Shown piece after piece: positions 1 through 9,624 of a DNA stretch of 64,000 bases. The stretch's first letter is position 1. Every line of letters starts with the position of its first letter. Under the pieces are notes generated by a model. It was not told where the DNA came from, did not search any database, and saw only the letters and a list, made by a program, of their open reading frames with translations. A program made the position numbers and the translations under genes. Origin of the DNA: Sphingopyxis sp. DBS4 (GTDB taxonomy: Bacteria; Pseudomonadota; Alphaproteobacteria; Sphingomonadales; Sphingomonadaceae); assembly GCF_024628865.1 (NCBI RefSeq), contig NZ_CP102384.1:259001-323000 (forward strand), in the 5' to 3' direction.

Positions 1-477
1 GGTGGTGGTGATCGTCTGCGCCGCTTCTTCCCAGCTCGCCGCCGGCGCGTCGAAGCCGATGACCTTTGCCAGTCCCGCGCGGGCCTTGTCCTTGGGCAGC
101 GGCACGCCGATGACGCCGGTCGAGCAGACGAACACCTCCTTCGGGTCGCAGCCGAGATGCGCGACGACCTGTTCGACGATCTGCTCGACCGCCTCGCGGC
201 CGCGATAGCCGGTGAAGGCGTTGGCGTTGCCGGCGTTGACGATCAGTGCCCGCGCACGGCCGTGGGCGATGCCTTCGCGGCACATCTCGACCTCGGTCGA
301 GCAACAGAGGTTGCGCGTCGTCACACCGGCGACGGCGGTGCCCGGAACCAGCTCGATATAGGTGAGGTCGCAGCGATCCCAATTCTTGTACTGCGCGCGC
401 GCGACGCGGCGGGTCACGCCGGCGATGTCGGGGAGGGCCGGGAAGGCGGCGGGGGCGAGGGGCGAGCGCGTGGTCAT
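1..477 (-). CDS. argJ: Bifunctional glutamate N-acetyltransferase/ornithine acetyltransferase ArgJ (N-terminal part)
   Basis: The gene runs off the left edge, leaving about the first 159 residues. ArgJ moves the acetyl group from N-acetylornithine to glutamate in cyclic arginine biosynthesis, in the cytoplasm. NAGNANAFTG (residues 81-90) and STGVIG (119-124) are hallmark family motifs, and the N-terminus TRRVARAQYKN is also typical. The autocleavage Thr of the KGATM-type motif would lie outside the window. The start is the first ATG in frame, at 477. Downstream is a palindromic repeat, so nothing here indicates an operon. Identification is by motif recognition. Confidence 0.9.
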   Translation of the reverse strand, partial: MTTRSPLAPAAFPALPDIAGVTRRVARAQYKNWDRCDLTYIELVPGTAVAGVTTRNLCCSTEVEMCREGIAHGRARALIVNAGNANAFTGYRGREAVEQIVEQVVAHLGCDPKEVFVCSTGVIGVPLPKDKARAGLAKVIGFDAPAASWEEAAQTITTT

Positions 478-513
478 GGCGCGGCGTGTAGCTTGCCAAT
501 GCGCAAAGAAAAA

Positions 514-640
514 CCCCTCCCTGAAAAGGGAGGGGCAGCGAGACTTGCGGGCTTGCCCGCTTAGTCGCAGCGGGGTGGGTGTGCCGCCAAGCAGAACGCC
601 TGCGGCGACCCACCCCCAACCCCTCCCTTTCAGGGAGGGG
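514..640. repeat. Intergenic palindromic repeat, CCCCTCCC type
   Basis: Two hairpins, each with a CCCTCCC/GGGAGGG stem around a short A- or T-rich loop, lie at 514-535 and 620-640 and face each other around about 84 bp of GC-rich spacer. The same unit recurs in gaps at 16317-16441, 36175-36354 and, as a single hairpin, 60182-60202. It fills the gap between argJ and the aldehyde dehydrogenase and could end transcription from either side. Confidence 0.8.
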
Positions 641-645
641 AGATG

Positions 646-2085
646 TTACGCCGGAATGCCGCTGATCGACTTCACTTCCATGAAGTCTTTCAGCCCGAAC
701 AGTCCGCCCTCGCGGCCGTTGCCCGACGCCTTGTAGCCGCCGAACGCCGCGCCCGGTGCCGGGCCCCACGCGTTGACCGCGACCATGCCCGCGCGCAGCT
801 TCGGCGCGACTTCGGCCGCCTTGGCGGGGTCGCCGGAGACGACCGCCGACAGGCCATATTCGGTGTCGTTGGCGATATCGACCGCTTCGTCGAGGTCACC
901 ATATTCCATGATCGTCGCGACGGGGCCGAACACTTCTTCCTTGGCGATCCGCATGTCGGGGGTGACGCCCGAGAAGACGGTCGGCTTGATGAAATAGCCG
1001 CGGTTGACGTTCGAGGGCAGGCCGGTGCCGCCGGTCTCCAGCGTCGCGCCTTCGTCGATCGCCGACTGGATCAGGCCCTGGATCTTGTCGAACTGCGCCT
1101 TGTTGACGACGGGGCCGATATGGCCGCCCTCGGCCTGCGGGTCGCCGACTTGCGTCCCGTCGAACATCGCCTTGATGACGCCGACCGCTTCGGCCTTGCG
1201 GTCCTTGTGGACCAGGATGCGCGTCGGCGCGATGCAGCTCTGGCCGGTGTTGACGAGCACGCCCTGCACCGTCGGCGGCAGCACGGTTTCGAGGTCGGCG
1301 TCGGGCAGGACGATGTTCGGCGACTTGCCGCCCAGCTCCTGATGGACGCGCTTGACCGTGTCGGCGGCCGCCTTGGCGACGAGGATGCCGGCGCGGGTCG
1401 AGCCGGTGAAGCTGACCATCTCGATGCCGGGGTGCGACGAGATCGCGTTGCCGACGGTCGGGCCGTCGCCCTGGACGAGGTTGAACACGCCCGGCGGCAC
1501 GCCCGCGGCGTCGAGGATTTCGGCGAAGATCACGGCATTGCCGGGGCATTCCTCGGACGGTTTGAGGATCATCGTATTGCCCCCGGCGAGCGCGGGGGCG
1601 ACTTTGAGCGCGATCTGGTTGAGCGGCCAGTTCCACGGCGTGATCATGCCGACGACGCCGATCGGTTCATAGACGATCGTGTTCGCGCCATGTTTTTCGG
1701 CGAACTCGAAATCCTTGAGCGCGGCGATCGTGCCGAGGAAGCCGCCGATGCCGGCGCCGACCTGTGCGGTGCCCGCGAAGCTCACCGGCGCACCCATTTC
1801 GCTCGCCATCGACCTGGCGAGATCGGGCCCACGCTTCTTATACTCCTCGACGATGCGGTTCAGCAGCGCGAGGCGCTCCTCGCGCGTCGTCTGCGAGAAG
1901 GTCTTGAAGGCTTCCTTCGCCGCCGCGACCGCGGCATCGACGTCGGCCGCGCTGCCGAGCACGACGGTCGAAGCCGCTTCCTCGGTCGCCGGGTTGATGA
2001 CCTCGTGGAGCTTGCCGCCCTGGCTATCGACCCATTTGCCGCCGATGTAATGCTGTTTCAGGTGGGTTTCGGTGTCGCTCATCAT
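646..2085 (-). CDS. NAD(P)-dependent aldehyde dehydrogenase family protein
   Basis: A 479-residue protein, the usual length for the ALDH superfamily, which oxidises aldehydes to acids with NAD(P)+. Visible signatures are the cofactor segment PWNWPLNQIALKVAPALA and ILKPSE, the general-base region HQELGGKSPNIV with its Glu, and the nucleophile segment NTGQSCIAPTR with the catalytic Cys. EEVFGPVATI is in the C-terminal part. Two consecutive ATGs begin the ORF (2085 and 2082). A GGGAG sequence just upstream suits the second slightly better by spacing. The substrate cannot be told from sequence and no pathway partner is adjacent. Confidence 0.9.
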   Translation of the reverse strand: MMSDTETHLKQHYIGGKWVDSQGGKLHEVINPATEEAASTVVLGSAADVDAAVAAAKEAFKTFSQTTREERLALLNRIVEEYKKRGPDLARSMASEMGAPVSFAGTAQVGAGIGGFLGTIAALKDFEFAEKHGANTIVYEPIGVVGMITPWNWPLNQIALKVAPALAGGNTMILKPSEECPGNAVIFAEILDAAGVPPGVFNLVQGDGPTVGNAISSHPGIEMVSFTGSTRAGILVAKAAADTVKRVHQELGGKSPNIVLPDADLETVLPPTVQGVLVNTGQSCIAPTRILVHKDRKAEAVGVIKAMFDGTQVGDPQAEGGHIGPVVNKAQFDKIQGLIQSAIDEGATLETGGTGLPSNVNRGYFIKPTVFSGVTPDMRIAKEEVFGPVATIMEYGDLDEAVDIANDTEYGLSAVVSGDPAKAAEVAPKLRAGMVAVNAWGPAPGAAFGGYKASGNGREGGLFGLKDFMEVKSISGIPA

Positions 2086-2166
2086 AAGTCTCCCATCGGC
2101 GTGAAATTACGTCTCGCATTGCTACCTAATGACGGCAGCGAATGAATCAAGCATCACCCCCATTTT

Positions 2167-2243
2167 CGTCACCCCGGACTTGATCCGGGGTCCCGCTCAG
2201 CGACGTCGAAAAGCGGGGCCCCGGATCAAGTCCGGGCGGACGA
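2167..2243. repeat. Intergenic inverted repeat, GGACTTGATCC type
   Basis: Two copies of a CCGGACTTGATCCGGGG unit in opposite orientation are separated by about 30 bp. The same unit, again paired, is found at 9524-9605. It lies in the gap between the aldehyde dehydrogenase start and the M20 peptidase stop. Confidence 0.8.
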
Positions 2244-2256
2244 CGCAGGGGGCTAC

Positions 2257-3567
2257 TCAGCGCTTTTCAGCAGACAGCCGTGACATCAATATGGCGGCGC
2301 GGGTCGCCTGCCGCGCTATGCTGGGGATGTCGACCGCCTCGCCCGGCGCATGATCGCCCGTCGACCAGGGGCCAAGCCCCGCGAGCCCGTCGACGTCGGC
2401 GGCGACGAAGCTGATGTCGCCCGCGCCGCGCTTCAGCGGGTCGAGCGCCGCCATTTCGGCGAGACCCAGGTCGCGGTTCACGCCGTTGAGCTTCACCAGC
2501 AGCGCCTTATTGCCCTCGGTCGGCGCCATCGGCGGATAGCCGCCGGGGTCGAAGCCGATCGTCGCGCCGGTGCCGGGGGCGTGATCGGCGACGATCGCGG
2601 CCATCTTCGCCTTCACCCGATCGATCTGCTCGGGGGACAGCGCGCGCAGGTCGCCGCGCGCGATCGCGATCGCTGGGATGATGTTGGTCTTGCCGTTGGC
2701 GGTGGCGCGGATGCCGCCCGCGTCGAGCTCGGCCTGCTGGCCGCCCGCGATCAGCCCGACGTTGAAGGTCAGATTGGGTTCGGGAAGCTCGGTGCGGAAG
2801 CGGTGAATGATCCGCGTCAATTCATAGATGGCGCCTTCGCCCGCCTCGGCGCTGAAGATGCCCGAACTGTGGCTCGCCTTGCCGGTCGCGGTCACCGTCC
2901 AGCTATCCGACGAGCGCCGCGCCACCGATCCCATGTCGGCGCCCGCATCGCGCACCAGCCCCTCGAAATCGAGCGCGACGTCGCTGCGCTTGCCCGCGGC
3001 GATCAGGTCGGCGCGCGCTTTCTCGATGGGGGTGCCGGCATCCTCTTCGTCGCCGGTCATGTGAAATTCGATGTTGGCGTCCTTCAGCGTTCCCGCCGCC
3101 TGCATCGCGCGGAGCGCCGCGACCACGACGACCATCCCCCCCTTGTCGTCGCCCGCGCCGGGGCCTTCGCCCATATCGCCCTTGCGGACGAATTTTTGAA
3201 AAGGCGAGTCGGGCTCGAACACCGTGTCGAGATGGCCGATCAGCAGCAGGCGCTTGCCGTCCGGCTTGCCGGCGTGCGTTGCGATCAGATGGCCTGCACG
3301 CCCGGTATCGCGCATCGGTTTCCATTCGACCTGGAAGCCCAGGGGTTCGAGTTCGGCGCGCATCATCTGCCCGACCTTTTCGACGCCTTCCAGATTCTGC
3401 GATCCGCTGTTCTGGTTCACCAGCCTTTCGAGCAGCGCGAGGTTGCGGCCCTGTTCGGCCTCGACCGTCTTCGCCATCTTCGCCTCGGCAGGGCTGAGCT
3501 TCGCGTGCACGGCAGGCGACAGAGCGAGTTGAAGAGCGATCAGGGCGGCAAAGGGCAGCGATTTCAT
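2257..3567 (-). CDS. Exported M20 family metallopeptidase (glutamate carboxypeptidase-like)
   Basis: 436 residues with a Sec signal peptide (about residues 1-22, ending AVHA). It resembles the CPG2-type M20 peptidases, which are di-zinc hydrolases that release C-terminal glutamate or act on small peptides. Metal-binding features are visible in order: LLLIGHLDTVF (His, Asp), GAGDDKGGM (bridging Asp), TGDEEDAGTP (catalytic Glu pair), LDFEG, and a late His in STGDHAPGEA. The protein should be periplasmic. The next gene downstream on this strand is the aldehyde dehydrogenase, separated by a palindromic repeat, so it is probably transcribed alone. Substrate unknown. Confidence 0.85.
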   Translation of the reverse strand: MKSLPFAALIALQLALSPAVHAKLSPAEAKMAKTVEAEQGRNLALLERLVNQNSGSQNLEGVEKVGQMMRAELEPLGFQVEWKPMRDTGRAGHLIATHAGKPDGKRLLLIGHLDTVFEPDSPFQKFVRKGDMGEGPGAGDDKGGMVVVVAALRAMQAAGTLKDANIEFHMTGDEEDAGTPIEKARADLIAAGKRSDVALDFEGLVRDAGADMGSVARRSSDSWTVTATGKASHSSGIFSAEAGEGAIYELTRIIHRFRTELPEPNLTFNVGLIAGGQQAELDAGGIRATANGKTNIIPAIAIARGDLRALSPEQIDRVKAKMAAIVADHAPGTGATIGFDPGGYPPMAPTEGNKALLVKLNGVNRDLGLAEMAALDPLKRGAGDISFVAADVDGLAGLGPWSTGDHAPGEAVDIPSIARQATRAAILMSRLSAEKR

Positions 3568-3633
3568 GGGGGAGGACTCCTTCGATTCCGCCCCTTGTGC
3601 CGCCGCGGCGCCCGCGCCGCAAGCGTGCGAGCG

Positions 3634-4152
3634 TCAGACGGCGTCCTTCGCCGCGTCGAAGGCGTCGAGTTTCCTGAGCGCGTCGCGCGCGATGCCGCGC
3701 AGCTTGCCGGTGTTGACCGCCAGCCCGTCGGTATCGTCGCCGGTCAACTCGTCGATGGTGAAGGTGACGCGCGTCCGGTCGGGCGCGAGTTCCTCGAAGT
3801 TGAACTTGAGGCCGGTGGCGAGCGCGCCGTCGTCGACGCTGTAGATCATATGCGCCTCGCGCGGGATGTCCATCTGGACCGCGATCTTGACCTTATAGGC
3901 GTCGGGGCGCTGTTTCGGCGCGATCTGCGCCCACATCGGATCGCTCTTTTCGACGACCAGCTCGTAGAGCCGGTCGGAGCCGCCGTTGGTGACGAGCGGC
4001 AGGCCCGCAAAGGCGCCGTCGTCGCCGAACATCTTCGCGAATACCGCTTCGCGCGGCGCCGCGACGGTCTTCGTCTGGTTGGCGAGCAGCACGGCGTCGC
4101 CGCAGCTGGCGAGAAGCAGCGGCGCGGCAAAAACGATCGAAATACGCGGCAT
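3634..4152 (-). CDS. Putative lipoprotein with a SRPBCC-like region
   Basis: 172 residues starting at the ATG at 4152. The longer frame upstream overlaps the glnA terminator and lacks a signal. The N-terminus has a lipoprotein signal with lipobox LLASC (Cys near residue 16). The segment after it (AAPREAVFAKMFGDDG) looks like the start of a START/SRPBCC-type fold, as do the later alternating strands, but this is a weak resemblance. It lies 66 bp upstream of the M20 peptidase on the same strand and could share a transcript. Function unknown. Confidence 0.7.
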   Translation of the reverse strand: MPRISIVFAAPLLLASCGDAVLLANQTKTVAAPREAVFAKMFGDDGAFAGLPLVTNGGSDRLYELVVEKSDPMWAQIAPKQRPDAYKVKIAVQMDIPREAHMIYSVDDGALATGLKFNFEELAPDRTRVTFTIDELTGDDTDGLAVNTGKLRGIARDALRKLDAFDAAKDAV

Positions 4153-4229
4153 GACCCGGCCCCCCTGCAAGCCGGATGGTCCTAGCGCACACCGCTTACC
4201 AAAGCGTAAGCGAGGCGGCAGGCGGGCGC

Positions 4230-4270
4230 AAACAAAATGGGGCGCCCGGTTCCCCCGAACCGGACGCCCC
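4230..4270 (-). terminator. Rho-independent terminator of glnA
   Basis: Read on the minus strand just after the glnA stop, a near-perfect GC stem (arms at 4239-4252 and 4257-4270, with one unpaired base) is followed by a T-rich run, the complement of AAACAAAA at 4230-4237. It would end the glnB-glnA transcript. Confidence 0.75.
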
Positions 4271-4291
4271 GCGCGGTCTGATCGCTGCGGA

Positions 4292-5704
4292 TCAGGCGCT
4301 GTAATACATGTCGAACTCGACCGGGCTCGGCGTCTGTTCGAAATTATAGACCTCGGCCCACTTGAGCTCGACATAGGCTTCGATCTGGTCCTTCGAGAAG
4401 ACGTCGCCCTTGAGCAGGAAGTCGTGGTCGGCGAGCAGGCTGTCGAGCGCTTCGCGAAGCGAGCCGCAGACGGTCGGCACTTCAGCCAGTTCCTCGGGCG
4501 GCAGATCGTAGAGATTCTTGTCCATCGCGTCGCCGGGATGGATCTTGTTCTGGATGCCGTCGAGCCCCGCCATCAGCAGCGCCGAATAGCAGAGATAGGG
4601 GTTCGCCATCGCGTCGGGGAAGCGGAACTCGACGCGCTTCGCCTTGGCGCCCGCCCCGTAAGGGATGCGGCACGAGGCCGAGCGGTTGCGCGACGAATAG
4701 GCGAGCAGCACCGGCGCCTCGAAGCCGGGGACGAGACGCTTGTAGCTGTTCGTCGTCGGGTTGGTGAAGGCGTTCAGCGCCTTGGCGTGCTTGATCACGC
4801 CGCCGATGAAATAGAGGCACATGTCCGAAAGACCAGCATAGCCGTTGCCCGCGAACAGCGGCTTGCCCTTTTCCCAGATCGAGATGTGGGTGTGCATGCC
4901 CGAGCCGTTATCGTCCTTGATCGGCTTCGGCATGAAGGTCGCGGTTTTGCCATAGGCGTGCGCGACCTGGTGCACGACATATTTGTAGATCTGCATCCGG
5001 TCGGCGGTCTGGGTCAGCGTGCCGAAGGTCAGGCCGAGCTCGTGCTGCGCGGCGGCGACTTCGTGGTGATGCTTGTCGCACGGCAGGCCGAGTTCGAGCA
5101 TCGTCGAGACCATCTCGGCGCGGATGTCGACCGCGCTGTCGACCGGCGCGACGGGGAAATAGCCGCCCTTGGCGCGCGGACGGTGGGCCAGGTTGCCGCC
5201 TTCATAAGCGCGGCCGGTGTTCGTCGGCAGTTCGATATCGTCGATCTCGAAACCCGACTTGTTGTAACCGGTTTCGAAGCGGACATCGTCGAACATGAAG
5301 AATTCGGCCTCGGGGCCGACATAGACGGTGTCGCCGATGCCGGTCGAGGCGACATAGGCTTCGGCGCGCTTCGCGGTCGTGCGCGGGTCGCGGGCGTAGC
5401 CTTCGCCGGTCGAGGGCTCGACGATGTCGCAGAAGATCACGATCATCGGGGTCGCCGAAAAGGGATCGTCATAGACGGCGTCGAGGTCGGGCATCAGGAT
5501 CATGTCGCTCTCGTTGATCGCCTTCCAGCCCTCGATCGACGAGCCGTCGAACATCAGCCCGTCCTCGAGCGCATCCTCGTCGATCACGCCGGCGCACATG
5601 GTCAGATGCTGCCACTTGCCCTTGGGGTCGGTGAAGCGCAGGTCGACCCATTCGATGTCGTTTTCCTTGATCCGCGCGATGATATCCTTGGGCTTCGTAG
5701 CCAT
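4292..5704 (-). CDS. glnA: Glutamine synthetase type I
   Basis: 470 residues, the standard GS-I length. The enzyme makes glutamine from glutamate, ammonium and ATP as a cytoplasmic dodecamer. Visible motifs: [10 protein letters not shown] near residue 50, [11 protein letters not shown] (metal ligands), the ATP-binding [11 protein letters not shown], the active-site NRSASCRIP, and the adenylylation loop NLYDLPPEE with Tyr at about residue 399. The Tyr suggests covalent regulation by GlnE. It lies 74 bp downstream of glnB on the same strand and is closed by a hairpin terminator, so glnB-glnA form an operon. Confidence 0.97.
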   Translation of the reverse strand: MATKPKDIIARIKENDIEWVDLRFTDPKGKWQHLTMCAGVIDEDALEDGLMFDGSSIEGWKAINESDMILMPDLDAVYDDPFSATPMIVIFCDIVEPSTGEGYARDPRTTAKRAEAYVASTGIGDTVYVGPEAEFFMFDDVRFETGYNKSGFEIDDIELPTNTGRAYEGGNLAHRPRAKGGYFPVAPVDSAVDIRAEMVSTMLELGLPCDKHHHEVAAAQHELGLTFGTLTQTADRMQIYKYVVHQVAHAYGKTATFMPKPIKDDNGSGMHTHISIWEKGKPLFAGNGYAGLSDMCLYFIGGVIKHAKALNAFTNPTTNSYKRLVPGFEAPVLLAYSSRNRSASCRIPYGAGAKAKRVEFRFPDAMANPYLCYSALLMAGLDGIQNKIHPGDAMDKNLYDLPPEELAEVPTVCGSLREALDSLLADHDFLLKGDVFSKDQIEAYVELKWAEVYNFEQTPSPVEFDMYYSA

Positions 5705-5778
5705 CGTCTATGCTTCCTTCTTGCGATGATGACCGGCTCGCGCCGGGGTCTGGTTGAACGGGATGGAGCGCGGATGCC

Positions 5779-6156
<378 letters not shown>

Positions 6157-6229
6157 TCAAAGCCGGATCAGGCGCGCCTGGTCCGGTTCGGCCGGTCGAG
6201 TCGGTGCGGTGTCCCGCCATCTTGCACCA

Positions 6230-6245
6230 ATCAAGACCCGTGCCA
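6230..6245 (-). promoter_or_regulatory. Candidate sigma-54 (-24/-12) promoter for glnB-glnA
   Basis: Read on the minus strand, TGGCACGGGTCTTGAT fits the consensus TGGCACG-N4-TTGCW at every fixed position except the C of the -12 element, which is A here. The spacing is exact. It lies 113 bp before the glnB start. NtrC-type control of glnBA is common in proteobacteria. The -12 mismatch falls in the important GC pair, so this is a candidate only. Confidence 0.35.
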
Positions 6246-6389
6246 ATTGCCGAATCGCGGGCTTTCGCGGAGATTTGCGGCGGGGAAAGGCGGGTCTGCT
6301 CAACGATTGAGCATTCCATCAAGTGGGGTGCCTATTTTTCAGGCAATGCCTTCGCTTGACCTGCCCTGCGTCCGGCCACACGATGGGAT

Positions 6390-7223
6390 ATGCTTGACGC
6401 TATTCCGTTCGAGTTTCTCGCCCCCGATGCGCCTCTCGTCCTCGTGACCGGCCGGATCGAAGGCGATCGCCCCATCACTATAGTGGTCGATACGGGCGCA
6501 ATGCCTCCTTACGCATTGTTCATCAGCGCCGCGCTGGCGCAAGAGCTGGCACTGCCACGGGACATGTCATTCAAACTCGAGGAATCGGGAGCGTTCGGTC
6601 CTGACGCCATCGAGTTGCAGCGCGTGCATATCGCGTCCTTTTCCTTGGGATCGGTTTCCCTAGCTGATCCACCCGTTGCCGCGAGCAAATTCATCGACAA
6701 GCTGAGCGCGTCGATCGGCCGGCGGATCGATGGAATCGTCGGATATGAGTTTTTGCGCACGCATCGCTTTTCGATCGACTATGGGGCACGGCTGATCGAT
6801 TTCGACGCCGAAGCAGGTGCCGAAACCCGTGCCATCGCCTTCACCGTCGAGCCGAAGAGTCCCATGATCCGGGTTCGTGCGAAAGTGAACGGGTACGGAC
6901 CCGTCGAAATGGAGCTGGATACGGCCGCGACGGCTTCCTTCGTCAGCCCGTCGCTGGCTAAGCGCGCCGGAATCGCCGTCGATGCCGACGCAAATGCGGT
7001 GGGTGCGGGCGGCGAAGGCAGGGTGCGATCCGGCCACGCCGATATCGAATTGGGCGGGCAGGCGGCACCGTCTCAATTGGTAGCTGTTTCGGACCAGGTG
7101 TCAGGACGCTCCGCCGAAACGGCCGAGGGCTTGATTGGAGCCCCCTTCTTCCTCGGGCGGAAAGTTATAATTTCATACCCCGACGGCAAGCTGTGGGTGG
7201 AGTCGTCGCCGACGCCACCCTAG
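6390..7223 (+). CDS. Retropepsin-like aspartic protease family protein
   Basis: 277 residues with two aspartyl-protease-like halves: VVDTGAM near residue 33 and ELDTAATASFV near residue 173, each with the D-T-G/A active-site turn. Each is followed by a stretch resembling the flap and hydrophobic strands. Two such domains in one chain are typical of bacterial proteins of the clan AA aspartic protease group. There is no clear signal peptide. Codon use is a little less GC-biased than that of its neighbours. It diverges from glnB and converges with the alcohol dehydrogenase gene, 16 bp away. Substrate unknown. Confidence 0.75.
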   Translation: MLDAIPFEFLAPDAPLVLVTGRIEGDRPITIVVDTGAMPPYALFISAALAQELALPRDMSFKLEESGAFGPDAIELQRVHIASFSLGSVSLADPPVAASKFIDKLSASIGRRIDGIVGYEFLRTHRFSIDYGARLIDFDAEAGAETRAIAFTVEPKSPMIRVRAKVNGYGPVEMELDTAATASFVSPSLAKRAGIAVDADANAVGAGGEGRVRSGHADIELGGQAAPSQLVAVSDQVSGRSAETAEGLIGAPFFLGRKVIISYPDGKLWVESSPTPP

Positions 7224-7239
7224 CCTTTGGCGAGACTAT

Positions 7240-9426
7240 TTACCGCCCGACCGGCGCGGTGGCGTCGGGGAGGTTGGCCTTGGTCCAGTTCGAGCGGTCG
7301 ATGACGTAAGCGCGGATCGCCTCGGCGTCGGCGGGGGTGAGGACGCGGGCGAAGCTCACCATGCCGCGATCCTTGAGCGCACCGTCGAGAATCACGCTCT
7401 TCCAGGCGTCGGCGTTGGTGAGGGTGCCGGAGACGCGGAGGTCAGGGGTGAACCCGTTGCCGATCGCGCTGTCGCCGTGACAGACTTGGCAATAGCGGCC
7501 GAAGTGCGCCTTGCCCGACGCGACCTGTTCGGGCGTGCCGAACTGCGGCGGCGGATTCCACGCGAGCGTCGTCGTCGCGGGCGGCGCGGGCAGCTTCACC
7601 GTGCCGCCGAGCTTGAGTACGACAAGGCGCGGCAGGTTGGGCAGCTTGCGCGTCACGCCTCCGGCGACCCCGGCGACAAGCGGGAAGGCGCCGCCCTTGC
7701 CGGTCTGGAAGGCGACATATTGCACCCCGCCGACGCGGAAGGTCGAGGGCGCGCTGACGATCCCCGACTGCATGTCGAGGTCGAGAAGCTGCTTGCCGGT
7801 ATCGGCGGCATAGGCGCGGAAGCGGCCGGTGCTCGTGCCCTGGAAGACGAGGTTGCCCGCGGTCGTCATCGTCCCGCCGTTCCACGCGGCGGGATAGTCG
7901 ACGCCCCACGCGACCTTGCCCGTGCGCGGGTCGAAGGCGACGAGGCGTCCGGTCGTCGCGGCGACCGCGGCGCGGAACGCCTTGGCATCGTCGGGAAGCA
8001 TCGTCTTGTTGAGCGAGGTGCCGACGTTGAACCCCAGCACCTTGCGCTTGTCGAGCTCGTCCATGTCCTGGAGATAGCCCTGCGGAATCTGCTGCGCCGG
8101 GATGTAGACGAGCCCGGTCGCGGGGTTGTAGCTCATCGGGTGCCAGTTGTGCGCGCCGAGCGCGCCGGGGATGGCGATGAACGGCTTTCCGGTCTTGTAG
8201 AAGCGCGCCTCGGGATTCTCGATCGGGCGGCCGGTGGCGAGGTCATAGCCGGTCGCCCAGTTGATCCCGTCGACATAGGGCTTGGCGTCGATCAGCTTGC
8301 CGCTCGTGCGGTCGATGGTGAAGAAGAAGCCGTTCTTCGGTGCGTGGTAGAGCACTTTGGTCGGCTTGCCGTCCACCGCCTGCTCGGCGAGGATGATCGG
8401 CTGGGTCGCGGTATAGTCCCAGCTCTCGCCGGGCGTTTCCTGATAATGCCACTTATACTTGCCGGTGTTCGCGTCGAGCGCGACGACCGAGGAGAGGAAC
8501 CAGTTGTCGCCCTCGCCGTTCGAGCGCTCGCCATGGTTCCACGGATTGCCGTTGCCGACGCCGAGATAGATCTGGTCGAGATCCTTGTCGTAGACGATCG
8601 CGTCCCACACCGTGCCGCCGCCGCCCGACACCTTCCACTCGCCCTTGTCGGACCAGGTGGCGTTGCCCTTCGATGCGAAGATGTCGTCGCTCGCGGCGCC
8701 ATCTTTTGCCTTGGTCGGGTTGGGTGCGGTGTAGAAGCGCCAGCGTTCCTTGCCGGTGTCGGCGTCGTAAGCGGTGACGTATCCGCGTACCCCGAACTCG
8801 GCGCCGCCGTTGCCGATCAGCACCATGTCCTTCACGACACGCGGCGCGCCGGTGATCGTATAGGGCTTCGAGGTGTCGAAGGTCTGCGTCGACCACAGCT
8901 CCTTGCCGGTCTTGCGGTCGAGCGCGATCAGGCGGCCGTCGAGCGTGCCGACGAACAGCTTGTCGCCCCACACCGCGACGCCGCGGTTGACGACGTCGCA
9001 GCAGGCCGAAACCGCGCGGTCGCCGGGAACCTTGGGGTCGAAGCTCCAGAGTTTCTTGCCGGTCGCGGCATCCCACGCGTCGACCTTCGACCAGGCGTGG
9101 CTGACATAAAGCACCCCGTCGACGACGACCGGGGTCGCTTCCTGCCCGCGCGCATCGTCGAGGTCGGCGAACCAGGCGATGCCGAGCTGGCCGACATTCT
9201 TGTCGTTGATATCGGTCAGCGGGCTGAAGCGCTGTTCGTCGTAGCTGTAGCCGATGCCCGCCCAATTATCGCCGTTGCCGCCGGTCTTGAGCAGCGCCTC
9301 GCTCGCCTTCTCGGCATCGTCGAGCGCGCCTCCGCCCGAAATGCTGTCGTTCTTCGATGCGTTGCACGCCGCCAGTGCCAAGGCCGCGCAACCCAGCAGC
9401 GCCGCCGAAAAGACCGTCTTCGCCAT
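7240..9426 (-). CDS. PQQ-dependent quinohaemoprotein alcohol dehydrogenase
   Basis: 728 residues. The N-terminus is a lipoprotein-type signal (LALAAC, Cys near residue 20). An eight-bladed propeller follows, with repeated AxDAxTGKxxW segments and an adjacent-Cys pair in SACCDVVNRG that is characteristic of PQQ alcohol dehydrogenases. The C-terminus is a cytochrome c domain with haem motif CQVCH (about residue 645) and a likely axial Met in DRGMVSF. This is the type II quinohaemoprotein architecture. It oxidises alcohols in the periplasm and passes electrons to the respiratory chain. No pqq synthesis genes are in the window. A perfect palindrome sits just upstream of the start. Confidence 0.9.
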   Translation of the reverse strand: MAKTVFSAALLGCAALALAACNASKNDSISGGGALDDAEKASEALLKTGGNGDNWAGIGYSYDEQRFSPLTDINDKNVGQLGIAWFADLDDARGQEATPVVVDGVLYVSHAWSKVDAWDAATGKKLWSFDPKVPGDRAVSACCDVVNRGVAVWGDKLFVGTLDGRLIALDRKTGKELWSTQTFDTSKPYTITGAPRVVKDMVLIGNGGAEFGVRGYVTAYDADTGKERWRFYTAPNPTKAKDGAASDDIFASKGNATWSDKGEWKVSGGGGTVWDAIVYDKDLDQIYLGVGNGNPWNHGERSNGEGDNWFLSSVVALDANTGKYKWHYQETPGESWDYTATQPIILAEQAVDGKPTKVLYHAPKNGFFFTIDRTSGKLIDAKPYVDGINWATGYDLATGRPIENPEARFYKTGKPFIAIPGALGAHNWHPMSYNPATGLVYIPAQQIPQGYLQDMDELDKRKVLGFNVGTSLNKTMLPDDAKAFRAAVAATTGRLVAFDPRTGKVAWGVDYPAAWNGGTMTTAGNLVFQGTSTGRFRAYAADTGKQLLDLDMQSGIVSAPSTFRVGGVQYVAFQTGKGGAFPLVAGVAGGVTRKLPNLPRLVVLKLGGTVKLPAPPATTTLAWNPPPQFGTPEQVASGKAHFGRYCQVCHGDSAIGNGFTPDLRVSGTLTNADAWKSVILDGALKDRGMVSFARVLTPADAEAIRAYVIDRSNWTKANLPDATAPVGR

Positions 9427-9446
9427 ATCCCTCTCCCACGTCTATG

Positions 9447-9464
9447 CTTGACGTTAACGTCAAG
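9447..9464. promoter_or_regulatory. Perfect 18-bp palindrome, candidate operator of the alcohol dehydrogenase
   Basis: CTTGACGTTAACGTCAAG is a perfect palindrome lying 21-38 bp before the start of the PQQ alcohol dehydrogenase, where a repressor or MerR-type activator would act. It shares the TTGACGTT half with a second palindrome upstream of etfB (36375-36396). I recall similar ACGT-centred sites for MerR-family regulators of acyl-CoA and branched-chain amino acid use, but the regulator is not in the window. Confidence 0.5.
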
Positions 9465-9523
9465 TCTGCGCCGGAAGGGGCCGGGGTGCAAGCAGGAAAA
9501 TGAGGAGAAGGAGGCTCTCTTAT

Positions 9524-9605
9524 CGTCACCCGGACTTGATCCGGGGTCCACGAAGGCAAACGCTGCCCTGGACGCCATGGATCCCGGATCAAGTCCGGGA
9601 TGACG
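9524..9605. repeat. Intergenic inverted repeat, GGACTTGATCC type
   Basis: Second copy of the paired CCGGACTTGATCCGGG element seen at 2167-2243. The inverted half-copies flank about 40 bp. It separates the alcohol dehydrogenase promoter from the map stop codon. Confidence 0.8.
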
Positions 9606-9624
9606 AACTAAATCGTGGTGCTGA

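Noticed and set aside
643..2145. Plus-strand ORF of 500 codons opposite the aldehyde dehydrogenase
   Set aside because: It is a shadow of the aldehyde dehydrogenase gene and has no domain.
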